Under the pieces are notes generated by a model. That model was not told where the DNA came from and did no database searches. It was given only the letters and a program-made list of their open reading frames with translations. This document shows, piece after piece, positions 12,155 to 23,002 of a stretch of DNA of 64,000 nt. The stretch spans positions 10,397,029 to 10,461,028 of the forward strand of contig OZ005692.1 in NCBI GenBank assembly GCA_963930775.1, in the 5' to 3' direction. Within the stretch, counting starts at the first letter, position 1; each line of letters opens with the position of its first letter. Source of the DNA: Cliona cf. orientalis (taxonomy: Eukaryota > Porifera > Demospongiae > Clionaida > Clionaidae). The position numbers and the translations under genes are program-made.

Positions 12155-12362
12155 GTAGGTTGGGTTTTAATTGCGAGTATCTATTAATTGCGAATTGCGA
12201 GTTTACAACGTTTCGCAATTAATAGATTTGCAAGCATAAACATGCACACATACTACAGTTCGGTACGGGGTCATCCATCGCAATTACTAGATTCGCAATT
12301 TGGCCTGATTTGACTATATAGAACGCAATTATTAAACTATGCAATTAAAACCCGTCCTATGG
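12155..12362. mobile_element. MITE with GGGTTTTAATTGC ends
   Basis: The terminal inverted repeat TAGG(T/A)(T/C)GGGTTTTAATTGC is present at both ends. The interior is made of repeated GCAATT/AATTGC motifs. It directly abuts the next MITE. Confidence 0.6.
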
Positions 12363-12364
12363 TA

Positions 12365-12585
12365 TACCGTATAGCCGGAAAATTTGGCGGGGAATTAAAT
12401 TTGGCAGTTTGGCGGTCTATATTACAACCGCCAAATTAAAATCCGCCAAAATTTCCTACTCGCATATATACATATTGCGATCCCGTACCGAACCGCCAAG
12501 TTTAAATCCGCCAATATTCTTCTAATAGCGATTTGGGGCTCAACCGCCAAATTTAATGCCCGCCAATATTTCCGGCTATACGGTA
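12365..12585. mobile_element. MITE with TACCGTATAGCC ends and TA target site
   Basis: Ends TACCGTATAGCCGGAAA and the complement of TTTCCGGCTATACGGTA are near-perfect inverted repeats flanked by TA on both sides (12363-4, 12586-7), as in Tc1/mariner-type elements. The 221-bp interior repeats the motif CCGCCAAATT in both orientations. Confidence 0.78.
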
Positions 12586-12952
12586 TAGCAAGAAACTTGG
12601 ATAGTTTTTAACTTGGTGATGTGGTGGATAATTGCCAAATAAAAAAAATTTCAGACCTTTACCTGATTTGTGCCCACAGGCAGAAAGAGGTCTAAGCACA
12701 AGATCAGCTGTACACCTATATTATACATGTATAATAATACATGTAGGTGTAGCCAATAAAATGTAAGTAGCCAGGCCATGCTGGCCAGTACGTGTGCTAT
12801 ATAATAATTATTTTAATGGCATACACATGTACCCCATGTACGACTATCTCAAAGCTCTAACTATCACCATCTGCTCTTTCAGTAACGACAATGAAAATAG
12901 ATGAAAGAAATTTACACCTTGTGTATGCATTTATGTATGATAAAAGACTTAC

Positions 12953-14119
12953 CTGAGAAGGAGAAAACTCTCGTAGATTGAGCCCACTGGTTTTATTTTC
13001 AATCTTTAGTAGTTCATTTTCTGTTCTTAGTTCCTGTATCTCTTTATCCTTTCTCTCTTTCTGTTCTCTCCAAGTTCTCTTTTCTTGTCGCAGATCTCCA
13101 ATCTCTCTCTGTAGATCTTGATTCTCTTTATCCAATGCTTCAGTTCGTCTGTTTTCTTCTCTCAAATCTCTATTCAGTGCTTCAATTTGCCTCAGTGCTT
13201 CATCCAGTCGGTTGGCAAAGGAAGCAGGAAACTGCAACACCATCTCTGCTAGTCGCCCCACAATCTCACTGGCATGAGCTCTTGCTTGGGCGTAGTTGTC
13301 GATACACTTAAGGATGAGGTCCAACAGAGGATGATCATTTCCAATGGCTCGAAGGAAAACCTTACGTCGCTCAGCTTCAGATACCGGAATCATTCTTCCA
13401 CCAGCTTTAGCACGAATTTGACCAACCTGTGGCTCTGGCCACTGACCACTGAAGATGTGGATCATCATAATGCCATAGGAGAATTCATCAACACTGGTGT
13501 CGTATTTGGGGTTGGCTACCATCACCTCTGGTGGCATGTAGGCAGGGGTGCCAGGAGTCTGGGTCATGCGACTGACCTGTAGAGGGGTCAGGTTGAGGAT
13601 CCTGGCCACACCTAGATCAGAGATCTTTGCCGTCATGTTGGGGGTGAGGAGGACATTGTTGGAAGAGAGATCTCGGTGAATGATGGGAGGAGTTACGTTG
13701 TGGAGGTAGTACAAGCCCAGAGCCACATCATGAAGGATGGAGTAGCTGATCTCCTTTGGGAGAATGCCGTATCGCTCAATGCAGGAGGTGAGGTTGGTGG
13801 GGAGAAATTCCATGACTAGGATGGGTGCTCGCACTCTTTGCTGGAAATAGACTCCCAGAAACTGGACAATGTTGGGGTGGCGTACTTGACTGAGTAAACG
13901 ACATTCTTCCTCGAATCTGCGAACAGTGTAGCTGGCATATGCATCTCCCTGCCTCAGTAGCAATTCATGGATCTTCTTGCCAGCACATTTCAGTCCCATG
14001 TACTCCAGTTCTAGCACAGTAGCATAGGAGCCATGTCCCAGCTCTCAATCTGTTACTCTAACTCCAGTCAGCTTGTAGGGATCAAACCCAGTGAATGTTG
14101 CTGGTCTCACAGCGCTCAT
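12953..14119 (-). pseudogene. TKL kinase-coiled coil exon, unit 1, with premature stop
   Basis: This is the paralogue of the intact exon at 19958-21127. The expected start (ATG at 14117-14119) is followed after about 24 codons by TGA at 14045-14047, where the paralogues have CGA. After that the frame is open to the donor CAG|GTAAGT at 12953. The kinase retains CAGKKI (ATP-binding lysine), [11 protein letters not shown] in place of DFG and PPE. The coiled coil follows and ends ...SPSQ. One stop alone could be bypassed by a downstream start, but that would remove the glycine-rich loop (GHGSYATV), so function is doubtful. Confidence 0.8.
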
Positions 14120-14379
14120 GATTAGTCAGCACTCTAGCAAAGAAGGGAGAAAGATCACACTATAGCTACGTAGGTTAGCTGTCTCAAGCTGGCCAGTCAA
14201 AAAGTAAGCCCAATATTAATGCTGCATATAACAATCATCATGTGATAGTCCCAACATTCCATATTATTTGGGAACCGCACTTAATCATATTCATAAGTTT
14301 TGGTATACACGCATATAATGTTTACACTTGGGTTTTACATGCGATTCTCCATAGTCCACACATCACACACACATGTAGG

Positions 14380-14655
14380 TCTGCCGGAGCTTGTACAGCT
14401 GCTGCTTTCTTAAAGGTGACTGAAATTCTATGTCATGATTATGCAAACAAATCTCAGTCACTGTGTTAAACTTGTATGATGATAGCTACAATAATAATAT
14501 TATTATAGGAGTTTGTGAAGTGTGATAACTGGGCACATATTGACAAGTGAAGTGTGATAACTGGGCACATATTGACATCGCCGAGGTGATGGAATGCCAT
14601 GGGGAAGTCCCCTTTCTGATCAAAGGAATGAGTGGTACATTCAGATTTCCATGAG
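14380..14655 (+). pseudogene. LAP 3' exon remnants, unit 1
   Basis: SAGACTAAAFLK exon at about 14380-14416, then the EFVKCDNWAHID exon from about 14512. The latter contains an internal tandem duplication of about 33 bp (GTGAAGTGTGATAACTGGGC twice), which breaks the frame. At about 14655 LAP sequence passes abruptly into antisense kinase sequence, a rearrangement junction. Confidence 0.75.
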
Positions 14656-15079
14656 GAGTTTGGCTGTGGAGGTAGCACAAGCCCAGAGCCACATCATGAA
14701 GGATGGAGTAGCTGATATCCTTTGGGAGAATGCCGTATTGCTCAATGCAAGAGGTGAGGTTCGTGGGGAGAAACTCCATGACTAGGATGGGTGCTCGCAC
14801 TCTTCGCTGGAAATAGACTCCCAGAAACTGGACAATGTTGGGGTGGCGTACTTGACTGAGTAGACAACATTCTTCCTCAAATCTGTGAACAGTGTAGCTG
14901 GCACCTCCCTGCTCTAGCAGCAGTTCATGGATCTTCTTGCCAGCACATTTCAGTCCCATGTACTCCAGTTCTAGCACAGTAGCATAGGAGCCATGTCCCA
15001 GCTTTCGATCTGTCACTCTAACTCCAGTCAGCTTGTAGGGATCAAACCCAGTGAATGTTGCTGGTCTCACAGTACTCAT
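14656..15079 (-). pseudogene. Truncated kinase exon (N-lobe only), partial tandem duplication
   Basis: Starts with the family's [17 protein letters not shown] at 15079 and keeps the glycine loop, CAGKKI lysine and hinge region. It stops after ..LCYLHSQTP, just before the HRD catalytic loop, where it runs into antisense LAP sequence. The open frame continues to 14486 as a chimera. It arose by partial duplication of the block 'kinase 5' end + upstream + LAP 3' exons'. It cannot encode an active kinase. Confidence 0.85.
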
Positions 15080-15384
15080 GATTGGTTAGCACACTAAATA
15101 GAAAGGTCAGGCTATAGCTTAGCTATATATCTCACACTGGCCAGTCAAAAAGGGGATGTATATGCACAATACTGCCTATAGTAAATATCATGTGACATTC
15201 CATATTTGGAAACCACACTTAATCATAATATTCATAAGTTGTATATGTAATGTTATTATTATTAGTGATGTGCACTTGAGTTTTTTTTATGGATTCTCTA
15301 TAGTTCACTGCAAATGTAATTTATTTTCAAACTTCAAAATACAACGTATCACACACACACACACACAATGTACCTATATTATAG

Positions 15385-15700
15385 GTCTGCTGGAGCTTGT
15401 ACAGCTGCTGTTTTCTTGAAGGTGACTGAAATTCTATGTTATGATTATACAAACAAATCTCAATGTTAAATTGTTATAATAATTATTATAGGAGTTTGTG
15501 AAGTGTGATAACTGGGCACATATTGACATCGCCGGGGTGATGGAATGCCATGGGGAAGTCTCCTTTCTGAGTGGTACGTTCAGATTTCCATGGTGATGTA
15601 ACCATTACATCATGTTTAACATGTCATTTTTTTATATTATTTTAGGTTGCCCGACATGAACTCTTGTACAGTACCTACATAACAGTAATTAGATTTAATA
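15385..15700 (+). pseudogene. LAP 3' exon remnants, second copy
   Basis: SAGACTAAVFLK exon (about 15385-15421), EFVKCDNWAHIDIAGVM exon (from about 15492, with a short internal deletion near FLSG) and the final GRPTRTLV exon. In the last, CGC became TGC and CGA became TGA (15657-15659). Compared with the clean copy at 983-1029, both changes are C-to-T at CpG. Confidence 0.75.
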
Positions 15701-15889
15701 GTTTTAATCAGAGTGTTGTTGGATGTTTAAAGACAGTGAATTCTTCTAAGGAAGAAATGTGACATTAAATTAATTTTTGTGATACTGTATGACTGAATGT
15801 GCTGGTGTAGACAGTGCACTGAAACTTTGGAAACCATGACAGTAGTACAGCAATTGAATCTCTCTGTATTCCAAACGTGCCTCCTACAG

Positions 15890-16086
15890 GTTGATAACAC
15901 CGATGCGGAGGGTCGCCTTCTCCTAGCAGATGCTCTCTGTTAAGTTACTCTCACTCCATCAATCCTTCAGCGGTGATTGACCTATAGCTACGCTGACAGG
16001 TGCCATCGACGTAGCTCTAGGCAGTGGGGCAGCTGCTGTCTTCACCAACTCACCTCCACTCTGGGATAAGCTACACTTGGTAACTT
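15890..16086 (+). pseudogene. LAP VDNTDAEGR exon, unit 2, with stop
   Basis: Acceptor CAG then [17 protein letters not shown], the LAP signature that carries metal-binding Asp and Glu, followed immediately by TAA within small insertions. The rest ([23 protein letters not shown]) is recognisable downstream. Inactive. Confidence 0.8.
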
Positions 16087-16405
16087 CTGGAGTGCGTATA
16101 ACTCATTAGCCTAGGTCCTAATGTCATGACATAGTATATAGTATACTCCTAACTTTTCTATGTTAAATGGTAACTTAGTTATAACCTTTTAGAGAGCTTA
16201 AAGGAGGTGTCCTCATTTCAGGGGTAGTTTTGTACACTTCTCCATGAGCTGAGACCTTGCTTAGTGCAGGTGTCCTCATCTCAGTGATAATTTTAATATT
16301 ACCGGTAAATTTTGTAGCTAATTTACATGTATACTTATAGAGAGGTTGCAATATACTAATAATTATCCATGCTAAGATGCACATGTGCCCCCCCCCCCCC
16401 CCAAG

Positions 16406-16515
16406 GCAGGTCATATGACTGGGGATCGTCCTTGGAGGATGCCCCTCTACAGTCAGTACACCAAACAAATTAAAGACAGAGTTGCTGACATCAGCAATGT
16501 TGGAGCAAAAGGAAG
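16406..16515 (+). pseudogene. LAP TGDRPW exon, unit 2
   Basis: Reads TGDRPWRMPLYSQYTKQ and continues to DISNVGAKG with a good donor (AAG|GTATGC). A run of 15 or so C lies just before the acceptor. The exon is intact but its neighbours are damaged. Confidence 0.75.
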
Positions 16516-16696
16516 GTATGCCACAAAAATAATTTGTATCGAAAAAATATATATACTAAAGATTTGTACATTAATGAAACATTTTCACGTCAAAAACCCA
16601 TACCATGTTTGAGCATACATAATTTAGCTAGTTATTAAATTTGAAATTTTTTGTTGGTAGCCATCAACTATAGGAATACGGAAAAAAATTTTTTTA

Positions 16697-19600
16697 TCAT
16701 TTTCGACGTAGTGTTCCCTTGTACACAGTGTTCACTATACCACCATCCCAGCCTCCAATCACTAGGACCTCTGTTGATGATAAAACAGCAACTGCAGTGG
16801 ATGCTCGTGGAGCAGGTAGATCACTGATGTAGATCCAGGAGTTGGTGGAGGGAGAGTACATGTAGACTTCCTTCTTGGCAACTCCTCCTACAGGTATTTC
16901 TTTCCCTCCTATAGCAAGAAGGTTGCCAGCTAGCACGGCTGCAGCTGTTTGATGGGTTGGAGTGTTGGGTAGTGTCTTCCAAGCTGACTGACCATTGTGG
17001 GTGGTCTGGTTGGCTGGTACAGCATTGCCAAGGAGATCATCAACTGAAGCATAGAGTGCTTGGTTGAGGTATGAGCCACTACCAAATCCTCCTAGTGCAT
17101 AGCATGTGTTACCAATAGCAATTAGTAATATGTTTTGACAAGCTGTTGGTAGTGGGTCAGCTCTGTACCACTGTGATGTGTCTGATTTGAAGATTTCAAC
17201 TGCATTACTGAATGTTGCAATTGATGTGAATCCACCTGCCACTACAAGTGCTGACTGGAGGCTCAAGACACCTGGGGCCCATCTAGCTGTTGCCATTGGA
17301 GGAATGGTCTGCTTCCACTTTTGAGATCGCTGATCATACGTGTATACCTCATTAGTTTCATTCCAAGTACTCTCCTTCTCTCCCCCAACAGCTACTAGGT
17401 TGCCATTGACTTGACCCAGACCAAACCATCTGACAGGAAGTGGTGGTAGAGTGGTCCACTTGTCTTGTGATGGATCAAAGCAGTAGACAATGTATTCACT
17501 ATCATCAACATCGATAACATCTTCATCATTATCAGTTGCTCCTCCTCCACAGTAGATCTTGCCATTGATGACTGTAGCCTTTCCACTACTCATCCACGTA
17601 GGCAGTTCTGCACACTGTTTCCAGGTGATACTAGCCTGTATTATGCGAGTCAAGTCAATAATTATTATTATGATTGGCTTGGTAGCATGTATTAATTGGT
17701 GCCTGACTCTTCATCGTGATGATTATTATACTTGTCAGTGTATGTACTTCAAATAAAACATTATGGCTATTTTTTGTAGTGGGAAATTTTCAAGGTGTCC
17801 AATTTTCATGGACAATCTACAAAAAATAAACCTAGATCGATCGTACAATGTGAGAATTAAACATGGTGTGAAATTGTAAAAAATCACATGAAATTGAACC
17901 TCCTCTGTACATTGTATATTTTTTCCAGATTGCAGTGGCATATCTAGCATGGAAATCAAGGTGCTGGAGCACCCCCCTCAGCTCTGGCACAACAGCCAGT
18001 TTAGTACCTCAGTGACAAATATTGTCAATGATAATCGATACCTGGCAGCTCCTACCAATAATAAACTTACTGGCCTCTAAAATTCACTTGTTTTCTCATT
18101 GCCACTTGGCCTAAAACAGCCTTCTTTGTCGGCCAGCTATATAATATATATCTTCAAGGACGCGTAAATGAGGGCTGTGGTCAACGTTTGGGAGACGTGG
18201 CTAAAACTTTTGCATGCCGCCACTGGATTGAGCACTTCGCCAGTACGTACACACATGTGTGTGCATATAAAAGTTAGAATATTAAAATTTTACATACGTT
18301 GTACCAGCCTATGGTTGTTTCAAGCTTAGCTAGGCAATAGATCTCTTACAACATAAATGCTTCCTCAACTCTCTCTCTTTCTTTCTCTCTCATTCTCTTT
18401 CTTCCTTTCTCTCTCTCCCTCCCTCCTATGTCTCACCTCATCCTTGATGTTGAGCATCTGTATGAGAAACCTCTTGGTGTCCTCAATAAACTGCTTCACC
18501 TGAAGGTTGGACTCCAGCTGGTGAAATTCTTTCACCTACAAAAGAAAAAAAAAACACCAACAGCTAGAATAATCTAAGAAGGACCAAGAATGGTCACTAC
18601 CCCACCTCATCCAGAGCAGCCACCAGCTGGTTGATCTTCCTCCCGACTGAGGTGGAATCCTCATAGTTCAGTGAGGAGATCTGAGAGGACACCTCAGTGA
18701 ACCAAGCCTGCAGGTGCTCTGTCAACAGAAACAGAAAAGACTACCATAAATCGCCAATATTTCGTGTCTAAAAATTAATATTAATTTTTCGCATTAAGAA
18801 TTTTTTGGACAAACGACCCTGTACCGCATTGTCATTAATATTGCACATGTATTTCGTGCGTTTAATTTTCGCACGAGCCATGCTGTCCGAAAATATTTTA
18901 ACATCGAAATATTCACAATTTACGGTAGCTATCTATTTCTCATTCTTATTGTCAATTGTTAATGTAATTCTCATTACCGTTTTTCTTGACCCTGGTGAGT
19001 GGCTTGGTGCCTGAGAAGGCCTCCACCAGCTCCGTCATCCTCTCAGAGCCCTCCTTCTTGTACTCCTCCCACTTTGCCTGTTTCTCATCGAGCAGCTTTT
19101 GGAACATCTATAGTACAAAACAAGTATGTTTAATGTCACAATCATGGGATAATGTGGTTAGTATGCATGATCATCTACTAACAGTACATGCTCACAAAAC
19201 ATAGAGACGTTCATGCACAAACAGTATCCTGCCTGGGCAAGATTGCCCATCAGTACCGCAGATGGAAGTGGTTGCAGAGGCCACACCCTTCATAGCAACT
19301 AAGTGTACGTGTGCAATGGCGACGTTCTCGCTCTGCTCAAACGTTGCTACCGGACTACTGACAGGTATGACAAAGAACAGACCTCGCCTCTCGCTTCGCT
19401 CGAGGATTGGCGGCTAGTTCCTATACATTATCTGGTTCCAGCGCCTGCTTAGCAGGCCTCTCAAAACGCGCGCCGCTCATTCGATAATGCATCTCTAGCT
19501 GTAGCTATGGCCCGAGGCACTCTACTTCGATGGTGCACACGGCTCTACAGTTCTGACCAATCCTGAGCTTTGTAGTGCGGACTTTCTCTCCGCCCACGCC

Positions 19601-21127
19601 GTACGTTCATAGCAACTGGGCGCATCCAAGATGCGTATCCATGCCCTCATGTAATGACACGGAAAATTGTCGCTCTGAAAATATTTTTCATTGTATGTAG
19701 TATAACCTTGGACAGAAAAAAGGGCTAAGCCCATGGTCTGGTGTAGCCAATGCAATGTAGTACTAATAACCTATGCTAAGCGATTTCAAGCCAACAGAAA
19801 CTAATTTTTTGCCATTTTCAATACAGTTTAATGGCACATACATGTACGGCTACCTATCTCAACTACTTGGCATTTTCATGATGATATAATAACAGACGGA
19901 CAAAAGTTACACCTTTTGCATGTACTATACTATGACTATGTAAAATAAAATACTTACCTGAGAAGGAGAGATGTCTCGTAGATTAAGCCCACTGGTTTTA
20001 TTTTCGATCTTTAGCAGTTCATTTTCTGCTCTTAGTTCCTGTATCTCTCCATCTTTTCTCTCTATTTCTTCTCTCCAAGATCTCTTTTCTTGTTTTAGAT
20101 CTCCAATCTCTCTTCGTAGATCTCGATTCTCTTTATCCAATGCTTCAGTCCGTCTGTTTACTTCTCTCAGGTCTCTGTTCTCTCTACTCAATGCCTCAAT
20201 TTGTCTGAGTGCTTCATCCAGTCGGTTGGCAAAGGAGGCAGGAAACTGCAACACCATCTCTGCTAGTCGCCCCACAATCTCACTGGCATGAGCCCTTGCC
20301 TGAGTGTGGTTATTGACACACTTAAGGATGAGGTCCATCAGAGGATGATCATTTCCAATGGCTCGAAGGAACACCTCACGTCGTTCGGCTTCTGTGACTG
20401 GAATCAGTCTACCATCAGGCTCAGTGCGGATTTGACCAACCTGTGGCTCTGGCCACTGACCACTGAACATGTGGATCATCATAATGCCGTAGGAGAACTC
20501 ATCAACACTTGTGTCGTATTTGGGGTTGGCTACCATCACCTCTGGTGGCATATAGGCAGGGGTGCCAGGAGTCTGGGTCATGCGACTGACCTGTAGAGGG
20601 TTCAGATTGAGGATCCTGGCCACACCCAGATCAGAGATCTTGGCTGTCATGTTGGGGGTGAGGAGGACATTGTTGGAAGAGAGATCTCGGTGAATGATGG
20701 GAGGAGTTTGGCTGTGGAGGTAGCACAAGCCCAGAGCCACGTCATGAAGGATGGAGTAGCTGATCTCCTTTGGGAGAATGCCGTATTGCTCAATGCAGGA
20801 GGTGAGGTTGGTGGGGAGAAACTCCATGACTAGGATGGGTGCTCGCACTCTTTGCTGGAAATAAACTCCCAGAAATTGGACAATATTGGGGTGGCGTACT
20901 TGACTGAGTAGACAACATTCTTCCTCAAATCTGCGAACAGTGTAGCTGGCATCTCCCTGCCTCAGTAGCAGTTCATGAATCTTCTTGCCAGCACATTTCA
21001 GTCCCATGTACTCCAGTTCTAGCACAGTAGCATAGGAGCCATGTCCCAGCTCTCGATCTGTCACTCTAACTCCAGTCAGCTTGTAGGGATCAAACCCAGT
21101 GAATGTTGCTGGTCTCACAGCACTCAT
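16697..21127 (-). CDS. TKL kinase-coiled coil-Kelch protein, unit 2 (intact)
   Basis: Two exons, 21127-19958 and 17635-16697, join in phase 0 ([11 protein letters not shown]) and predict about 702 aa. Residues 1-20 are a short leader ([17 protein letters not shown]). Residues 20-285 form a TKL-type kinase with GHGSYATV glycine loop, CAGKKI lysine, EEEC helix C, HRDLSSNN catalytic loop, DLG in place of DFG, and PPE. The lysine, HRD Asp, Asn and DLG Asp are all present, so it may be catalytically active. Residues about 290-375 are coiled coil (repeated REN/REI heptads). The C-terminal 313 residues form a six-bladed Kelch propeller for partner binding. No signal peptide or membrane span is seen, so it is probably cytosolic. 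The 2.3-kb intron holds strumpellin exons and two MITEs. The whole gene lies antisense between LAP exons. Confidence 0.88.
17933..18225. mobile_element. MITE with CAGTGGC ends
   Basis: Starts CAGTGGCATATCTAGCATGG and ends GCATGCCGCCACTG, with a 5-bp direct repeat GATTG on both sides (17928-17932, 18226-18230). The interior is noncoding. Its ends resemble those of the elements at 33600 and 36641. Confidence 0.6.
18436..19110 (-). pseudogene. Strumpellin (WASHC5) exon fragment
   Basis: Three minus-strand exons with splice sites read [26 protein letters not shown] (about 19109-18979), [24 protein letters not shown] (about 18720-18605) and [21 protein letters not shown] (about 18538-18436). They match consecutive parts of strumpellin, the WASH-complex subunit that supports endosomal actin assembly. 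The introns are kept, so this is a genomic fragment rather than a retrocopy. I find no other strumpellin exons nearby. It lies inside the kinase-Kelch intron on the same strand, so it could be spliced in by chance, but it is probably a stranded duplication. Confidence 0.78.
18742..18927. mobile_element. MITE with TACCATAAAT / ATTTACGGTA ends
   Basis: Imperfect inverted ends enclose an AT-rich noncoding core with TATTTCG motifs. It belongs with the TACCGTA-ended elements elsewhere in the window and sits in an intron of the strumpellin fragment. Confidence 0.55.
19200..19860. other. Gene-free part of the unit 2 intron
   Basis: No exon recognised. A 12-bp direct repeat TTCATAGCAACT occurs at about 19288 and 19606, bracketing about 310 bp of distinct, more GC-rich sequence that may be a short inserted element. 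Borders and class are uncertain. Confidence 0.35.
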
Positions 21128-21448
21128 GATTAGTCAGCACACTAAGTAAAGAAGGTAGAAAGATCAGGCTATAGCTTAGCTATCTCAAACTGGTCGGTCA
21201 AAAAGGGGTGTAGCTATAAGAACAATATTCCCCATTTATATACTATCATGTGACATTCCCAACATCCCATGTTTGGAAACCACATTTAATCATATTCATA
21301 CGTTACAGTAAACACAATATTATATTAGTTTTGTGCACTTGTGTTTTTAATACATGCCACAAAATGGATTCACTACAGTGCACAAAATTAATAAGTAAGA
21401 TAGTGTTATTGGTTCAAAGTATTGTATATCACACACATGTACATGTAG

Positions 21449-21760
21449 GTCTGCCGGAGCTTGTACAGCTGCCGCTTTCTTCAAGGTGACTGAAATGTAA
21501 TAATAATATTATTAGATTTCAATATTTAATTTTGATGATATACTGGTATAGGAGTGTGATAACTGGGCACATATTGACATCGCCAGGGTGATGGAATGCC
21601 ATGGGGAAGTCCCCTTTCTAGTCAAAGGAATGAGTGGTACATTCAGATTTCCATGGTGATGTAACCATTACATCATGTTTAACATGTCATTTTTAAAAAT
21701 ATTTTAGGTCGCCCCCCAATATGAACTCTTCTACAGTACCTATATAACAGTAATTAGATT
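21449..21760 (+). pseudogene. LAP 3' exon remnants, unit 2
   Basis: SAGACTAAAFLK exon 21449-21485. The next exon (from about 21552) has a 9-bp deletion relative to EFVKCDN and then reads NWAHIDIARVMECHG. The last exon has GRP followed by lesions (CCCCCCAATATGAACTC) that destroy the GRPTRTLV reading. Degenerate. Confidence 0.75.
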
Positions 21761-22136
21761 CAGGATTAGCTTTAATCAGAGTGTTGTTGGATATTTAAAG
21801 ACAATTGAAATAAATTTCTTGGATATAATATTATTATAATATATTATTATCACTCACAGAGTTGAATATGCAGTGCACCATAATGGAAAAAACATTACAA
21901 TGTTCTTAATTAAATATTTGTCATTAAATTTTATATTACAATGTCATGTATGTCGCTCTATAGATACGTATACCCCTGTTATTTCTTTCCCAATCGGTAA
22001 ATTCTTCTAAGGACGAAATCTGACATATTAATTTTGTGATATTGTATGACTTAATGTGCTGGTGTAGTGCACCGAAATTTTGGAAACCATGACAGTAGTA
22101 CAGCAGCTATAGCAATTGAATCTCTCTGTACTCTAA

Positions 22137-22337
<201 letters not shown>

Positions 22338-22663
22338 TGAGTGCATGTATGAACTCATTAGCTACATATATTATGATGATCCAGCTCTGAGTCCAGCTAA
22401 CCTCTTTCTTAGGCCCTACATGCTGTATTAAACAATGTCATATTTCTAACTTTTCTATGGCAACTTAACTATTAGAGCTTAAAGGAGGTGTCCTCATTTC
22501 AGGGGTAGTTTTGTACACTTCTTCATGTAGCTGAGACCTTGCTTAGTGCAGGTGTCCTCTAATTCTCAGTGATAATTTTAATATTTGTAGCTAATTTACA
22601 TGTACATGTACGTATAGGGAGGTTGCAATATTATTATAATGATAATTATCCATGCTAAGATAC

Positions 22664-22664
<1 letters not shown>

Positions 22665-22703
<39 letters not shown>
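22665..22703 (+). repeat. 39-bp poly-C tract before LAP exon acceptor
   Basis: An uninterrupted run of 39 C on the plus strand ends 8 bp before the CAATAG acceptor of the LAP TGDR exon. The same place is C-rich in the other units (1936-1950, 16388-16402, 36027-36050). The complementary poly-G can form G-quadruplexes. Confidence 0.9.
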
Positions 22704-22710
22704 ACAATAG

Positions 22711-22823
22711 GCAGGTCATGTGACTGGGGATCGTCTCTGGAGGATGCCACTCTACAGTCAGTACACCAAATAAATCCAAGACAGAGTTGCTGACGTCAGC
22801 AATGTTGGAGCAAGAGGAAGTTA
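22711..22823 (+). pseudogene. LAP TGDRLW exon, unit 3, donor lost
   Basis: Reads TGDRLWRMPLYSQYTK and later RVADVSNVGARG. The donor seen elsewhere as AAG|GTATGC is here AAG|TTATGC, so normal splicing at this site is destroyed. A TAA also replaces the CAGATC codons (AAATAAATCC). Confidence 0.75.
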
Positions 22824-23002
22824 TGCCACAAAAATAATTATTTGTATCGAAAAATAATATTATACTAAAGATATTTGACAATGTATATTAATGAACATTT
22901 TCATGCCAAAAATCCATACCATTTTTGAACATTTTAGCTAGTTGTTATTATTATTTGAAATTTTTATTGGTAGCCATCAACTAGGAAATACAATTTTTTA
23001 TA

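Noticed and set aside
13274..13582. Plus-strand frames opposite the kinase exons (for example 13274-13582, 20288-20596, 34566-34850)
   Set aside because: They recur only because the kinase DNA on the other strand is conserved; the minus-strand kinase explains them.
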